Source: UBA2365 sp964594045 (GTDB taxonomy: Bacteria > Bacteroidota > Bacteroidia > Chitinophagales > Saprospiraceae). Taken from it: a stretch of DNA of 64,000 nt. A model generated the notes under the pieces. The model searched no databases. It was not told the DNA's origin and was given only the letters and a program-made list of their open reading frames with translations. Shown here piece by piece: positions 8,996 to 18,383 of this stretch. Each line of letters begins with the position of its first letter. Positions within the stretch are counted from its first letter, which is position 1. A program made the translations under genes and the position numbers. The DNA lies in contig CAZQKR010000022.1 in NCBI GenBank assembly GCA_964594045.1, positions 1 to 64,000 of the forward strand, written 5' to 3'.

Positions 8996-9811
8996 ATGAC
9001 TGAAACAAACGAGTTCAACGAAAAAGCGATCAGGCGGTATAAAGAAGAACAGCAGTTGAAACCCTTTCAGGGAGAATTGCTTAAGGTTCAGACGCATCTT
9101 GAAATGCACAACAAAAAAATGATCATTCTTTTTGAGGGCCGCGATGCCTCGGGAAAAGGCGGGACGATCAGAAGAGTGACCAGGTATATGAACGAAAAGC
9201 ATTACCGGGTTGTTGCTTTGGGAAAGCCAACGCTGGAGCAGAGAACTCAGTGGTTTTACCAGAAATATGTGGAGCAGTTTCCACGTGGAGGAGAAATTGT
9301 TTTGTTTGACCGGAGTTGGTACAACAGGGCAATGGTAGAACCGGTATTCGGATTTTGTACTGAAAAGGAATACACTGACTTCATGAAAGGTGTGAAGGGA
9401 TTCGAAAAAGACCTTGTCAGGCAGGGGATAATATTGATCAAACTGTATTTCAGCGTCACCAAGGATGAACAGGAAGCCCGGTTTGAAAGAAGAAAAACAG
9501 ATCCTTTGCGCCAATGGAAACTGAGCGAGATCGATGTTCAGGCACAGGAACACTGGGACGATTTTACTGAAATGAAATATAAAATGCTCCAAAACACCCA
9601 TTCTTCCATCACACCTTGGATCATCATCCGGTCAAATGACAAGCACCTGGCCAGATTGAACACCATCAAAGTGATACTGAACAGTGTAGATTATGAAAAC
9701 AGGTCAACTGACCTGGATTTCAGCATGGATGAGGAAATAGTGGTTTCCGGTGCCCATGAACTGGAAATCATGGATAAACACCTCAAAAAAATGGGGAAAT
9801 TCATTTTCTGA
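8996..9811 (+). CDS. ppk2: Polyphosphate kinase 2, class I
   Basis: A 271-residue cytosolic PPK2-family kinase that transfers phosphate between polyphosphate and nucleotides (class I members mostly convert ADP to ATP or GDP to GTP). Visible motifs: Walker A EGRDASGKGG at about residues 47-56, the VVALGKPT segment, Walker B/lid FDRSWYNRAMVEPVFGF at about 102-118, and the KLSEIDVQAQEHWDDFTEMK helix. Length fits a single-domain class I PPK2. ATG 8996 is used; ATGs at 8988 and 8991 are in other frames. The 3' end converges on the nucleotidyltransferase gene, and the last codons overlap a hairpin that could serve as terminator for that gene. Confidence 0.93.
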   Translation: MTETNEFNEKAIRRYKEEQQLKPFQGELLKVQTHLEMHNKKMIILFEGRDASGKGGTIRRVTRYMNEKHYRVVALGKPTLEQRTQWFYQKYVEQFPRGGEIVLFDRSWYNRAMVEPVFGFCTEKEYTDFMKGVKGFEKDLVRQGIILIKLYFSVTKDEQEARFERRKTDPLRQWKLSEIDVQAQEHWDDFTEMKYKMLQNTHSSITPWIIIRSNDKHLARLNTIKVILNSVDYENRSTDLDFSMDEEIVVSGAHELEIMDKHLKKMGKFIF

Positions 9812-9818
9812 TTTCCCC
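9785..9818 (-). terminator. Rho-independent terminator for the nucleotidyltransferase gene
   Basis: Read on the minus strand: stem ggggaaatca / tgaatttcccc with a short loop, followed by attttttt. It overlaps the last codons of the convergent ppk2 gene. Confidence 0.6.
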
Positions 9819-9844
9819 AAATAAAAATCTTTTACTCAATAAAA

Positions 9845-10762
9845 TTATTTCCAGAGATCAGCGGGATAAACACCTTTTTCGATCATCCCGGACAATTTTT
9901 CCACTACAAATGGTTTATCCTCCCTGTATGTCACCCCAAACCAGGAAGCATCTGAGGACAATATCTTGACATCAGCTTCATGCTGCGCGATCAGCAGATC
10001 GATCAGATCAGGAATGTAGTATTCAGAAGTCAGGTCATGTAAGTTCGCTTCCAGAAATCGGGAAAATTCCCTTTCAAAAAACCTGAAATAGGACGGATAA
10101 AAGCCCCACATATTCATAGATACTATGTCATTCTCCTTTAAATACCTGGAAGTGCCGTCATTTCCGGGAAAAGATATCTTTCCCTCATCGTCCCAACCAA
10201 TTTTTTTACATTCTTCTATGCTGACCAGGTTGCCGTCTGCATCTCCCTTACAAACGCCTCTGTTGACCGTCCCGAACTCAGATAAGGTGTTCACCAGCTT
10301 GTAGCCGATGACATTGTATAATTTTTTCCCTGGTTTATCTTCCGGATGTTCACGGAAAAAATCTGCAGCAACCTGGTAGGCTTCCACACCGTAATAATCA
10401 TCTGCATTAATGACCAGAAATGGTTCATTGACCACTTCGGCAGCCATCATGACTGCATGCGCAGTTCCCCATGGTTTGACTCTGTCCTGGGGGCATTCAA
10501 ATCCTGCAGGCAATTTATACAATTCCTGGGATACAAATTCAACAAGGATCTTTCCTTCCAGTTTAGCGGAGAAAAAATCCACAAATGCATCTTTGAATGA
10601 ATCCCTTATGATAAAAACTACTTTACCAAATCCTGCGCGGATGGCATCATATATCGAATAATCAATGATGGTTTCACCATTGGGGCCAAATTCATCCATC
10701 TGCTTCAGGCCACCATATCTGCTGCCCATTCCGGCTGCCAATACAACTAAAGTCGGTTTCAT
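9845..10762 (-). CDS. Sugar-phosphate nucleotidyltransferase family protein
   Basis: A 305-residue NTP-transferase of the GT-A fold (GalU/RmlA-like). The N-terminal signature LAAGMGSRYGGLKQ (G-x-G-x-R-x-G-x-x-K) sits at about residues 7-20, followed by GETIIDYSIYDA. VINADDYYG at about residue 110 supplies the metal-binding Asp, and an FGTVNRG segment lies near 175. It should activate a sugar phosphate with an NTP for glycan or nucleotide-sugar synthesis; the substrate is not readable. Start ATG 10762 is preferred to ATG 10804, which adds 14 residues before the conserved first strand. It is the last gene of a minus-strand run after the dihydroorotase-like gene (84-bp gap). Confidence 0.85.
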   Translation of the reverse strand: MKPTLVVLAAGMGSRYGGLKQMDEFGPNGETIIDYSIYDAIRAGFGKVVFIIRDSFKDAFVDFFSAKLEGKILVEFVSQELYKLPAGFECPQDRVKPWGTAHAVMMAAEVVNEPFLVINADDYYGVEAYQVAADFFREHPEDKPGKKLYNVIGYKLVNTLSEFGTVNRGVCKGDADGNLVSIEECKKIGWDDEGKISFPGNDGTSRYLKENDIVSMNMWGFYPSYFRFFEREFSRFLEANLHDLTSEYYIPDLIDLLIAQHEADVKILSSDASWFGVTYREDKPFVVEKLSGMIEKGVYPADLWK

Positions 10763-10846
10763 ATTTTTCAAGTTTAGGTAGTTTATTGAGTTAAAGCTGT
10801 TCAATTCGCAATTCGGAAGACATCAAAATAAAATAATCACAAGCAA

Positions 10847-12112
10847 TTAAAAAATAATGAGTTGTGACCGGTTATAAATTCCTGTAACTTTTCCTGTAAG
10901 TTCCATTTCCAGGTAAGGTGCATTACCTGATCTGGACCTGACGTCATCTGATCTGAAGATCCATCTGGTATTTGGCTGAAACAAAGTGATGTTGCATTCT
11001 TTTCCTGCTTCGATGGTCACAGGATCCAGATTCAATACTTCCCTTGGCCCTGCTGATAGTTTTTCCACCATGACTTCAAGGCTGACAGTATCCTGCAGTT
11101 TTGTGCGAAGCACTCCGAACATCTGTTCCAGTCCCAGCGCACCGAATGCGGCATCTGAAAAGGCTTTGCGTTTTTCTTCAAGATCAACCGGAGTATGGTT
11201 GGAAACGATACAATCTATTGTTCCTTCAAGCAATCCTTTGACGACTGCATTCTTCTGTGATTTATTGCGAAGCGGTGGCATCACCTTGTGGTTAGGGTCA
11301 AAACTTCTGAGTATTTTACTTGTTTCGACCAGGTTATGCCAGGAAACCGTCGCTTTGACCTTCAGTTCATCTCTTTTTGCCTGCCGGACCAGTTTTACTG
11401 ACTCGGCAGTTGTGATGAGATGAGCAATCAATGAACCTCCGGTATATTCAGCGAGTTGGATGTCTCTTTGCAGCATCAGGGTTTCTGCCAGAACCGGCAT
11501 TCCCGGAAGACCGGCATTCACTGCGTCAATACCTTCATCGACCATACCGATCTCACTGATCGTACGTTCATCCGGCCTGTTGATCACAGGCAAACTAAGC
11601 ATGGAGGCATATTTCAACGCCCTCAACATCACACCACCATGCTGCAGGCTTTCTTTTCCTTCAGAGAAAGCGACCACACCTGAACTGTGCATATCGAACA
11701 TCTCGGCAAGATCTTTACCGCCATTGCCATTGGTAACTGCGCCAATCGGCAAAATATCTACAGCAAAATCAGCAGTTCTCCTGTGCAATGCGTCCACCAT
11801 CGCTTTGTTATCAACAGCCGGTTTGGTATTTGGAAAAACTGCCAAACCGGTAAATCCACCTTTTGCTGCTGACATTTGTAAAGATTGGAGGTCATCAAGG
11901 TCTTCGTGTCCGGGTTCGGTAAGGGTAGTTCCGATATCCAACCAGCCCGGACTGATGCACAGGTCATCATAACTGACCGTCCTGATATTCTCCACCTGGA
12001 TATTTTCACCGATCTCTTCAATTTTCCCTTTTTTGATCAGCAAATCCACTGTTTTCCCGTTCCAGGAAGAATTAATATCGATGATTTTTACTTTTTTTAT
12101 CAAACAGTTCAT
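10847..12112 (-). CDS. Dihydroorotase-like amidohydrolase, metal-ligand motif lost
   Basis: A 421-residue protein homologous along its length to type I dihydroorotases (PyrC/PyrX). The family motif D-x-H-x-H-x-REPG reads DIGTTLTEPGHED here, so both metal-binding His and the substrate Arg are replaced. The later TDHAPH motif reads SNHTPV, losing the catalytic Asp. Flanking family blocks are intact (KGGFTGLAVFPNTKP; AFGALGLEQM), so the fold is probably kept. Catalytically inactive dihydroorotase homologues that bind aspartate transcarbamoylase are known in other bacteria; such a scaffold role here is inference. It lies 76 bp downstream of the BatA-like gene on the same strand and may be co-transcribed with it. 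Confidence 0.8.
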   Translation of the reverse strand: MNCLIKKVKIIDINSSWNGKTVDLLIKKGKIEEIGENIQVENIRTVSYDDLCISPGWLDIGTTLTEPGHEDLDDLQSLQMSAAKGGFTGLAVFPNTKPAVDNKAMVDALHRRTADFAVDILPIGAVTNGNGGKDLAEMFDMHSSGVVAFSEGKESLQHGGVMLRALKYASMLSLPVINRPDERTISEIGMVDEGIDAVNAGLPGMPVLAETLMLQRDIQLAEYTGGSLIAHLITTAESVKLVRQAKRDELKVKATVSWHNLVETSKILRSFDPNHKVMPPLRNKSQKNAVVKGLLEGTIDCIVSNHTPVDLEEKRKAFSDAAFGALGLEQMFGVLRTKLQDTVSLEVMVEKLSAGPREVLNLDPVTIEAGKECNITLFQPNTRWIFRSDDVRSRSGNAPYLEMELTGKVTGIYNRSQLIIF

Positions 12113-12188
12113 TGTATCAAAATTTTATATTTAGAAACCTGTGATCACCACCAACATTCGACAGCAGCTATATGAATTATATCTTTCT

Positions 12189-14225
12189 TCAGGTTTTGAA
12201 AAACCTGAGCAACAAAATTTCCAAAAACAGCAATCCGAGTGCTAATATAGCAAACCATTTCCAAAGGACCACGCCTTTTTCTTCAGACCTGATCTTTTCG
12301 GTAAGATTATTTGTTTTATATCCGGATTTGATGATATCCAGTCTGTTACCCGAACTGCTCTTTAAGCCGGATTCGTCTTCAGTCAACAGGTTGGATTCTG
12401 CTCTGTCGAAATTAAAAGCAACTTTTTTGACCATTTTTTCATCCCGGGTCAGTTCATATATTCCGGCACCGGTAAGAGGGATATCCAGGTTGAGCAATGT
12501 TTTTGAACCAACATTCCTGGCTGTCGGGATGAATTCTTTTTCTCCCTTGATCTTGAATGCAACTTTCTCCTGATCAACCTGCTGGTCAACAGATATGATG
12601 CCTCCGGCTCCGATCGTAAAAGAAAGCGGGTCGACCGGATCAGCGCTGAGCGCCATTTTATACAACATAGGAACAAATACGGAAGCATTGCGTGTGGTCA
12701 GGTCATTCAGATCCGGGTCAAGGGGTGAAGTGCTGATATACAAAGCGCCTTTCCCCATCGCGTAAGATTCAATCAACGGCCTTCCGTCCGGAAATCCGAT
12801 GATCTTCCTGCTGGGTTTATTCTGACTGGATGACAGGAGAAGTCTTTGTCTGACTTTTGGAAGCGTGATGGATTTATTCCCTTGTTTTTCAAAAACGTCC
12901 TTGAAAACGAATTCCTCCCTGTTGATGAATGTGGCCTGAATTTCCTTTTGTTCAACTCCCTGGATGGTATTGATGCCGAATGAGGCAAAACTTTGGTTCA
13001 GATCATCTATTTCAATCTCACCACCGGGAAATAGCATCACGATCCCGCCGTTTTCCATATAGGCTTTAAGACTGGAAACCAAACCGGACGATACGGAAGA
13101 AATGTGTTCAAGGACTACCAGCTTATATTTGCCCAGGCCTGCATGATCGATGGCTGTCTGCCGTGTGATCGTAGGAATAAAAACTTTCGAAAGTTTAAAA
13201 ACGGTTTCGGTGAATGATTTCTGATCATCGCCCTGAACCACCAATACCGGCAGGGATTCCGCCACATCAAAGGCGATATGGTACACGTCGTCAAAAACCA
13301 CTGGGTAATCCCTGATCTCCAGCCGTCCGGTATTCCATCCCGGTTTATTCAGTCTGAAGGATAAAGTATCAGTTATGGATTTTCCTGCCGGTATCCGCAT
13401 ATTAGCCAGAGGAAAATTCTGATCATCATAGTTGAAATTGACTGCAAGTTCTTCAACGTCCTTGTCGCTGTAATTAGACACTTTGACCATGAGTTGCCCT
13501 TGTTGTCCTGCAACAGGAAGTGGCGCGATCCACCAGGCAGAATCGATGCTGATGTTACTGTTGCTGACACCTTCGAGCACAATGGCTCTGTAACGGGTCA
13601 GAGAGTCAAAATCCTCAGGTTCGAAATCTGTAGTACTCTGTTGGAAATCGCTCAGTAAATAGGTCTGGTGATTGTAATTCCCGACAAGATAAAATGCTTC
13701 TTTCTGCATGGACATTACCTTGCTGATCTTTTTGACTGAAGGAGAGGATTCGATCTGTTCAATCTTTTCAATGGCTTCTTCCTGGGTTGACCATTGCCGC
13801 TGAACGTAATCATTGTCATTGGTGATGACCTGAAAACGGTCATTTTTATCATAAGCCCTGACGATCTTGATGGCATCCAGTTTTGCTTTTTCGATCAGAG
13901 AAATATCCTGACCTGAAGCATTCATGGAAAATGAATTATCAATGTATATGCTTACAGCGTTCAGTCCTTTCCCTGATTCTTCGCCCTGTGGTATAAATGG
14001 TTGGGCAAATGCCAAAACCAATGCTGATACGGCCAGTATGCGCATGATGAGGATCAATAAATTCCTGATCTTATTGCGGTTGGAAGTCTCTTCCTTGATC
14101 TCTTTGAGAAAGCTGATATCAGGAAAATAGACCGTTCTGAAACGTCTGAAATAAAACAGATGAATAAGTATCGGTATACTTATCGCAGCCAATGCCCATA
14201 AAAAACCTGGATATAAAAAATGCAT
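12189..14225 (-). CDS. BatA-domain membrane protein with von Willebrand factor A-like domain
   Basis: A 678-residue inner-membrane protein. The N-terminal 80 residues match the BatA/aerotolerance N-terminal domain: a membrane helix (LYPGFLWALAAISIPILIHLF), an RRFRTVYFP segment, then a second helix ending in AFAQPFIP. From about residue 90 a vWA-like domain begins with a DxSxS metal site (IYIDNSFSMNAS). The middle is beta-rich with a class I amidotransferase-like stretch (MENGGIVMLFPGGEI), and a third helix ends the protein (KWFAILALGLLFLEILLL). Such proteins are common single genes in Bacteroidota, distinct from the multi-gene bat operon; their molecular role is not established. The start is 4 bp from a TAnnTTTG promoter element, suggesting a nearly leaderless mRNA. 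Confidence 0.85.
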   Translation of the reverse strand: MHFLYPGFLWALAAISIPILIHLFYFRRFRTVYFPDISFLKEIKEETSNRNKIRNLLILIMRILAVSALVLAFAQPFIPQGEESGKGLNAVSIYIDNSFSMNASGQDISLIEKAKLDAIKIVRAYDKNDRFQVITNDNDYVQRQWSTQEEAIEKIEQIESSPSVKKISKVMSMQKEAFYLVGNYNHQTYLLSDFQQSTTDFEPEDFDSLTRYRAIVLEGVSNSNISIDSAWWIAPLPVAGQQGQLMVKVSNYSDKDVEELAVNFNYDDQNFPLANMRIPAGKSITDTLSFRLNKPGWNTGRLEIRDYPVVFDDVYHIAFDVAESLPVLVVQGDDQKSFTETVFKLSKVFIPTITRQTAIDHAGLGKYKLVVLEHISSVSSGLVSSLKAYMENGGIVMLFPGGEIEIDDLNQSFASFGINTIQGVEQKEIQATFINREEFVFKDVFEKQGNKSITLPKVRQRLLLSSSQNKPSRKIIGFPDGRPLIESYAMGKGALYISTSPLDPDLNDLTTRNASVFVPMLYKMALSADPVDPLSFTIGAGGIISVDQQVDQEKVAFKIKGEKEFIPTARNVGSKTLLNLDIPLTGAGIYELTRDEKMVKKVAFNFDRAESNLLTEDESGLKSSSGNRLDIIKSGYKTNNLTEKIRSEEKGVVLWKWFAILALGLLFLEILLLRFFKT

Positions 14226-14229
14226 AGTG

Positions 14230-14261
14230 CAAAATTAATATTTAAGCTAAGTTAAAAACAA
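14230..14261 (-). promoter_or_regulatory. Promoter of the BatA-like gene (TTG-N21-TAATTTTG)
   Basis: On the minus strand, TTG (14259-14261) is followed 21 bp later by TAATTTTG (14230-14237), a good Bacteroidota promoter. The predicted start of transcription falls at or next to the ATG at 14225, so the mRNA would be leaderless or nearly so. Confidence 0.55.
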
Positions 14262-14485
14262 CAAATGAGCAAAAAAGTTAATATTTTGCAGTTTTTCAGG
14301 TATTTTAACAATGGTTAACAGACCTTTCATTCGTTGAAAATTCAATGCAGATTTTCTCTTCTTTCGTCTGTATAGTTGTTGCTGCCAAACCGGAAAACCC
14401 TGACGATTGCCATATTTCAATTGATTCGGAGGCAACATCCGGGATTTGCAATTTTTTTGCCCTGACGGAAAAACGCAGGTTTTGT

Positions 14486-15532
14486 TCAAAAATTGTGGAT
14501 ATCTTTCAGGTCTTGTACCGGAGGAAAATGCGTATCTTCCAAAACCTCAAAATAATCGTCGATATAGGGAAACATGGTGTCGCAACCGATGATGGACAAA
14601 ACGACTTCATCATTGACATTTCTGAAAGAATCCAGTTCACCGGACTCCTGCAAATGACTGATCTTACGCAAGGCAGCAGCGAGTTGCATACCCGTGGAAG
14701 GTCCGACAAAAAGACCCAGCCGGATCAGTTGGAGACTGTGATAGAACGCATCGTGGGCATTGATGGAAATGACTTCATCAGTTACCTTTTCCCAGGGAAT
14801 ACCCAGTTTGTGGATCATTACCTCTCCCCTTGGACCAGGAATGGAAGATTTTTTTTCGATGGCCGTACCCAGAACAAAAATGTCCGGTTGCTGATGCTTG
14901 AGAAACGAGCCGGAACCATAGATCGTACCTCCGGTACCGATGCTCGAAACGAAAATGCTCAGTTCATCACCCAATTGCTCCCAGATCTCTTTACCAATGT
15001 ATTTGTAGGAAGCATTTTTATTTTCTTCGTTGATGTATTGATTGAGGTTATGCCAGTTATCCCTTGCACCGATATTTTTTGCTTCCCAAATCCCTCCTTC
15101 TTCTGCAAATACATCCGGGCTGGCAGGTCCGTGTGAGATCAACAGCTTTGCACCAACCAACTGAAGCAGTCTTTTTTTGGAAGCAGGGACGTCCGGAGTG
15201 ATGATGGCATGCATGTTGGGAATGCCAAAATATTGGGCAAATACTGCCAGTGAAAGTACGGTATTACCTGAGGAATATTCGATCAGATCGGTAATTCCTT
15301 TCAGGTCGGATGACGGGATATTGGCCAGCATATTATAGGCTGGTAACGCTTTAATATTAAAAAGCGGCATAAACTGGACCATTTTGATAAAAATCCGAAC
15401 CCTTTTTTCAGCATAAGGATTCACCGATACAGGAAGTTCAATGATCGGACTAAGGCCGACACCAGCAGGTTTTAAAAATGAATGGACTGCGTTATCACCT
15501 GCATATATTTTCCTGATTTGATCACTCTCCAT
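14486..15532 (-). CDS. PLP-dependent cysteine synthase family protein
   Basis: A 348-residue fold-type II PLP enzyme related to O-acetylserine sulfhydrylase (CysK) and cystathionine beta-synthase. The Asn loop SSGNTV, the phosphate-binding glycine loop SSIGTGGTIYGSG and the later VGPSTGMQLAAAL segment are recognisable. The likely PLP lysine is in MPLFNIKALPAYNML, where the usual GSxKDR context is changed to FNIKAL. The C-terminal SGERY-type segment reads IIGCDTMFPYIDDYF. It is therefore a divergent member; cysteine or cystathionine metabolism is likely but the substrate is uncertain. ATG 15532 starts the protein. The neighbours (potassium uptake and BatA-like genes) do not point to a pathway. 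Confidence 0.8.
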   Translation of the reverse strand: MESDQIRKIYAGDNAVHSFLKPAGVGLSPIIELPVSVNPYAEKRVRIFIKMVQFMPLFNIKALPAYNMLANIPSSDLKGITDLIEYSSGNTVLSLAVFAQYFGIPNMHAIITPDVPASKKRLLQLVGAKLLISHGPASPDVFAEEGGIWEAKNIGARDNWHNLNQYINEENKNASYKYIGKEIWEQLGDELSIFVSSIGTGGTIYGSGSFLKHQQPDIFVLGTAIEKKSSIPGPRGEVMIHKLGIPWEKVTDEVISINAHDAFYHSLQLIRLGLFVGPSTGMQLAAALRKISHLQESGELDSFRNVNDEVVLSIIGCDTMFPYIDDYFEVLEDTHFPPVQDLKDIHNF

Positions 15533-15733
15533 GTTATTCGGATTTTAAAACAGAGGCCAAAGATATGGCCGAAAAACTTATATCACTTTAAAATGATTAT
15601 TTTTTCCAAATATTATTCGGATCACTTTGAGACATTATTTTTCCTGATCATTAGATGAAATACAAAAGTAACATCAAATCATTATTAACCTGATCAGCAC
15701 AATGGAATGGTCAGAAAAATTGCCTTAATTTCC

Positions 15734-16420
15734 TCAATGGGTTTCAAGAAATTTTTTAATATCCCGGTTATGGCCAAAAAGGACCATGATATCATTGCTT
15801 TGCAAAATGAAATCAGGTTCCGGCACTCCTTTTACCCTGGCTTTAACCGATACTCTTCCCAGCATATTGGGAACATTTTCATTTCTGATGACCGTAAGTA
15901 TCAGTAATCTGTGTTTTGCCCTCAGGTTCAGATCCTGGATGGATTTTGAAACATATTGTTCAGGTATTTTTGCTTCCACAATGCTGAAATCATCACTGAG
16001 TTCAAAAGAATCCACCACGCTGGTAAGGCATAGTTTTTTAGACCATCTCTCTGCAGTTTCTTCCTCAGGATGAACGATTTCATGCACTCCGATGGCATGC
16101 AATACTTGTTCATGCAATGGATCGATTGCCCTGCTGATCAATCGCTTCACATTCAGATTCTTGAATATTGCCGTGACCATTATATTGGACCCCTGGTCTT
16201 CACCTATGGCAACGATCACGACGTCAGTATCATGCAGAGGTAAGCCTGCAACCGTGTACTGATCAGTTGCGTCCAGGCAAATCGTATGTGATATCTTATC
16301 CTTCAATGCATCCACTTTTTTCATACTCGCATCCACACCGATCACTTCATTACCGTTTTCGGTCAGTTTTTGAGCAAGTGATGAGCCAAAACTGCCCAAT
16401 CCTACAATGATGTACTTCAT
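15734..16420 (-). CDS. Potassium uptake regulatory subunit, TrkA/KtrA family
   Basis: A 228-residue cytosolic RCK protein gating a K+ channel. The N-terminal RCK_N Rossmann domain has GLGSFGSSLAQKL (G-x-G-x-x-G at about 7-12), acidic VIGVDAS at the end of strand 2, CLDATD near 50 and VIVAIGED near 70. An RCK_C (TrkA-C) domain fills about 145-225. It lies 39 bp downstream of the TrkH/KtrB-type gene on the same strand, the standard arrangement for a two-component KtrAB transporter. Confidence 0.92.
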   Translation of the reverse strand: MKYIIVGLGSFGSSLAQKLTENGNEVIGVDASMKKVDALKDKISHTICLDATDQYTVAGLPLHDTDVVIVAIGEDQGSNIMVTAIFKNLNVKRLISRAIDPLHEQVLHAIGVHEIVHPEEETAERWSKKLCLTSVVDSFELSDDFSIVEAKIPEQYVSKSIQDLNLRAKHRLLILTVIRNENVPNMLGRVSVKARVKGVPEPDFILQSNDIMVLFGHNRDIKKFLETH

Positions 16421-16459
16421 TGATCCTTTATTTTTAAGGTTAATTTTTAAATTCTGTTA

Positions 16460-18229
16460 TCAGTTCAGAATAATATCCTCTTCCGGGTATTTGTAATTCT
16501 TGTATTTAGCCTTCCTGATCAGTGAAACCAATATGGAGAGCATCCCTACCCTGCCAAAAAACATCAGTAAAATGAGCACTATTTTGCTGTGTTCAGTGAG
16601 TAATGAGGTGATCCCCAGGCTTAAACCCACAGTTCCGAATGCTGAAAAGGCCTCAAATATGATCTTCTCCATTCCTTTGTCTCCGTCCTTTATGAGCATC
16701 AGAAAAATACCCAGTCCAATAGCGATTAATGATAAAACAATGATGGCATAAGACCTGCGGACCGTAGTATCCGGGATCTGTCTGCGATGCAGTTCAAGCC
16801 GGCTTTTGCCTTTCGCAAGGCTGATAAAATTCATCAGGGCAATGGCAAATGTACTTGTTTTGATACCACCCCCGGTAGATGCTGGTGAAGCCCCGATCCA
16901 CATAAATAAAATGATGATCATCACGGTCGGCAGACTCAATGCGGTCATATCCACTGTATTGAAACCGGCCGTCCTGGGCGTGACCGCAGTAAAAAAAGCA
17001 GTGACAATTTTCCCATACCAGCTGTGAGATCCGAGGGTATAATAATATTCAGTTGCCAGGATAAGCAATGTGCCGGCGAGTATCAGAAAAAAAGTAGTGA
17101 TGAGAATGATCTTTGTACCCAAACTGATCACCCTGGGCTTGTGGATCCTGACTTTCCCCGTGATCGGGGAGAGCATATTCAATACCTTGTACCTGATGTA
17201 ATACAATGTATTGGACACAATAGGGAACCCCAGGCCACCCATGATCAGCAACCAGGCAACTGACAGATGTAAATTGTAGTTGTATTGATAACCTGGTTCA
17301 TATAGATTGTTGGTCAAGGTGGAAAATCCGGCATTACAATATGCTGACACTGCATGGAAAGCTGCAAAAAATATCCTGGAGTACTCTGTGGTAAATAATG
17401 ACCGGTCAAGACTGGTATAGATGAAAACACCTCCAATAAATTCGATGATAAGGGTGATCAGAATTACATTTTTAAGTAATTTATAAACTTCTCCCAGCTT
17501 GTCCGCATTGGTCATATCCTTGATGACAAGCTGATTTTCAAAAGTAGTCCGTCCTTTGAAAAAATAACTGAAATAACTGATGAATGTCAGGATGCCCAAA
17601 CCTCCTGCCTGGATCAACAACATGATAATGATCTGCCCGAAATGAGTGAACTGAGTGGCGGTGTCCAGTACAGTCAGACCGGTAACACAAACTGCACTGG
17701 TTGAGGTGAATAGCGCATCGACGAATGAAATGCCATTGGTGGTTGCATTGGGCAACAGCAACATGAATGCACCTGAAAAAATAATGATCAAAAAGCTCAG
17801 AACAAATAGTTGTGCAGGATTAAGCACCCTTCGCTGGAAGTTGATCTTTCTGATGGCAAACTCTCTGAAAAAAGTAAAAAATATCGATAATTTGAACCAT
17901 ATATCATCATAAAAATAGCTGGTATTCCCTTCAGCCTTTTCAGAGAAAAAATGTTGCAAGATCACCAAAAATACAAGTGCATTTGTAATCAGATCAAAGA
18001 TAGCTACTTTATAACTGATGGTGCCCCAAAGCAACAAATATCTGTATATCGTTATAAAAATCCCACTGGAAAGTAAAACGAAATAAAATACATTAAGAAA
18101 AACTGTTGCCTGATCAATAAGACCAAACCCAAATTCCACGATCAGCAAGATCACACCGACAAGACTCAGCATGAAAACTATTCTGGAAACTTGATCAATA
18201 CTCAAATTACTTCTTTCCTGATTTTCCAC
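16460..18229 (-). CDS. Potassium transporter membrane subunit, TrkH/KtrB family
   Basis: A 589-residue polytopic inner-membrane protein with about ten or more hydrophobic helices and four P-loop/selectivity repeats: SAVCVTGLTVLDT at about 185, SAYCNAGFSTLTN at about 305, TPRTAGFNTVDM at about 420 and SAFGTVGLSLGIT at about 545, each with a central Gly in the TGL/AGF/VGL position. An N-terminal extension of about 130 residues with four extra helices precedes the core, making it longer than a typical KtrB (about 450). The start codon is GTG at 18229. It forms an operon with the KtrA-like gene and mediates K+ uptake for turgor and pH control. Confidence 0.92.
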   Translation of the reverse strand: MENQERSNLSIDQVSRIVFMLSLVGVILLIVEFGFGLIDQATVFLNVFYFVLLSSGIFITIYRYLLLWGTISYKVAIFDLITNALVFLVILQHFFSEKAEGNTSYFYDDIWFKLSIFFTFFREFAIRKINFQRRVLNPAQLFVLSFLIIIFSGAFMLLLPNATTNGISFVDALFTSTSAVCVTGLTVLDTATQFTHFGQIIIMLLIQAGGLGILTFISYFSYFFKGRTTFENQLVIKDMTNADKLGEVYKLLKNVILITLIIEFIGGVFIYTSLDRSLFTTEYSRIFFAAFHAVSAYCNAGFSTLTNNLYEPGYQYNYNLHLSVAWLLIMGGLGFPIVSNTLYYIRYKVLNMLSPITGKVRIHKPRVISLGTKIILITTFFLILAGTLLILATEYYYTLGSHSWYGKIVTAFFTAVTPRTAGFNTVDMTALSLPTVMIIILFMWIGASPASTGGGIKTSTFAIALMNFISLAKGKSRLELHRRQIPDTTVRRSYAIIVLSLIAIGLGIFLMLIKDGDKGMEKIIFEAFSAFGTVGLSLGITSLLTEHSKIVLILLMFFGRVGMLSILVSLIRKAKYKNYKYPEEDIILN

Positions 18230-18383
18230 TTTTTAAAGCTAATCGCCATTTAGTATTTTATGATCAATCGAAATTACGGTTTTATAGGATATACCGTTTA
18301 CTTTAATGTAAAATTTTTGATCAAAAAAATTCCAAACATCGTACATTACAAAAACATTACTTTATAGGCCGGACAGGAATGGG

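Noticed and set aside
14345..15136. 263-codon plus-strand frame
   Set aside because: Antisense to the cysteine-synthase-like gene, whose motifs are clear on the minus strand.
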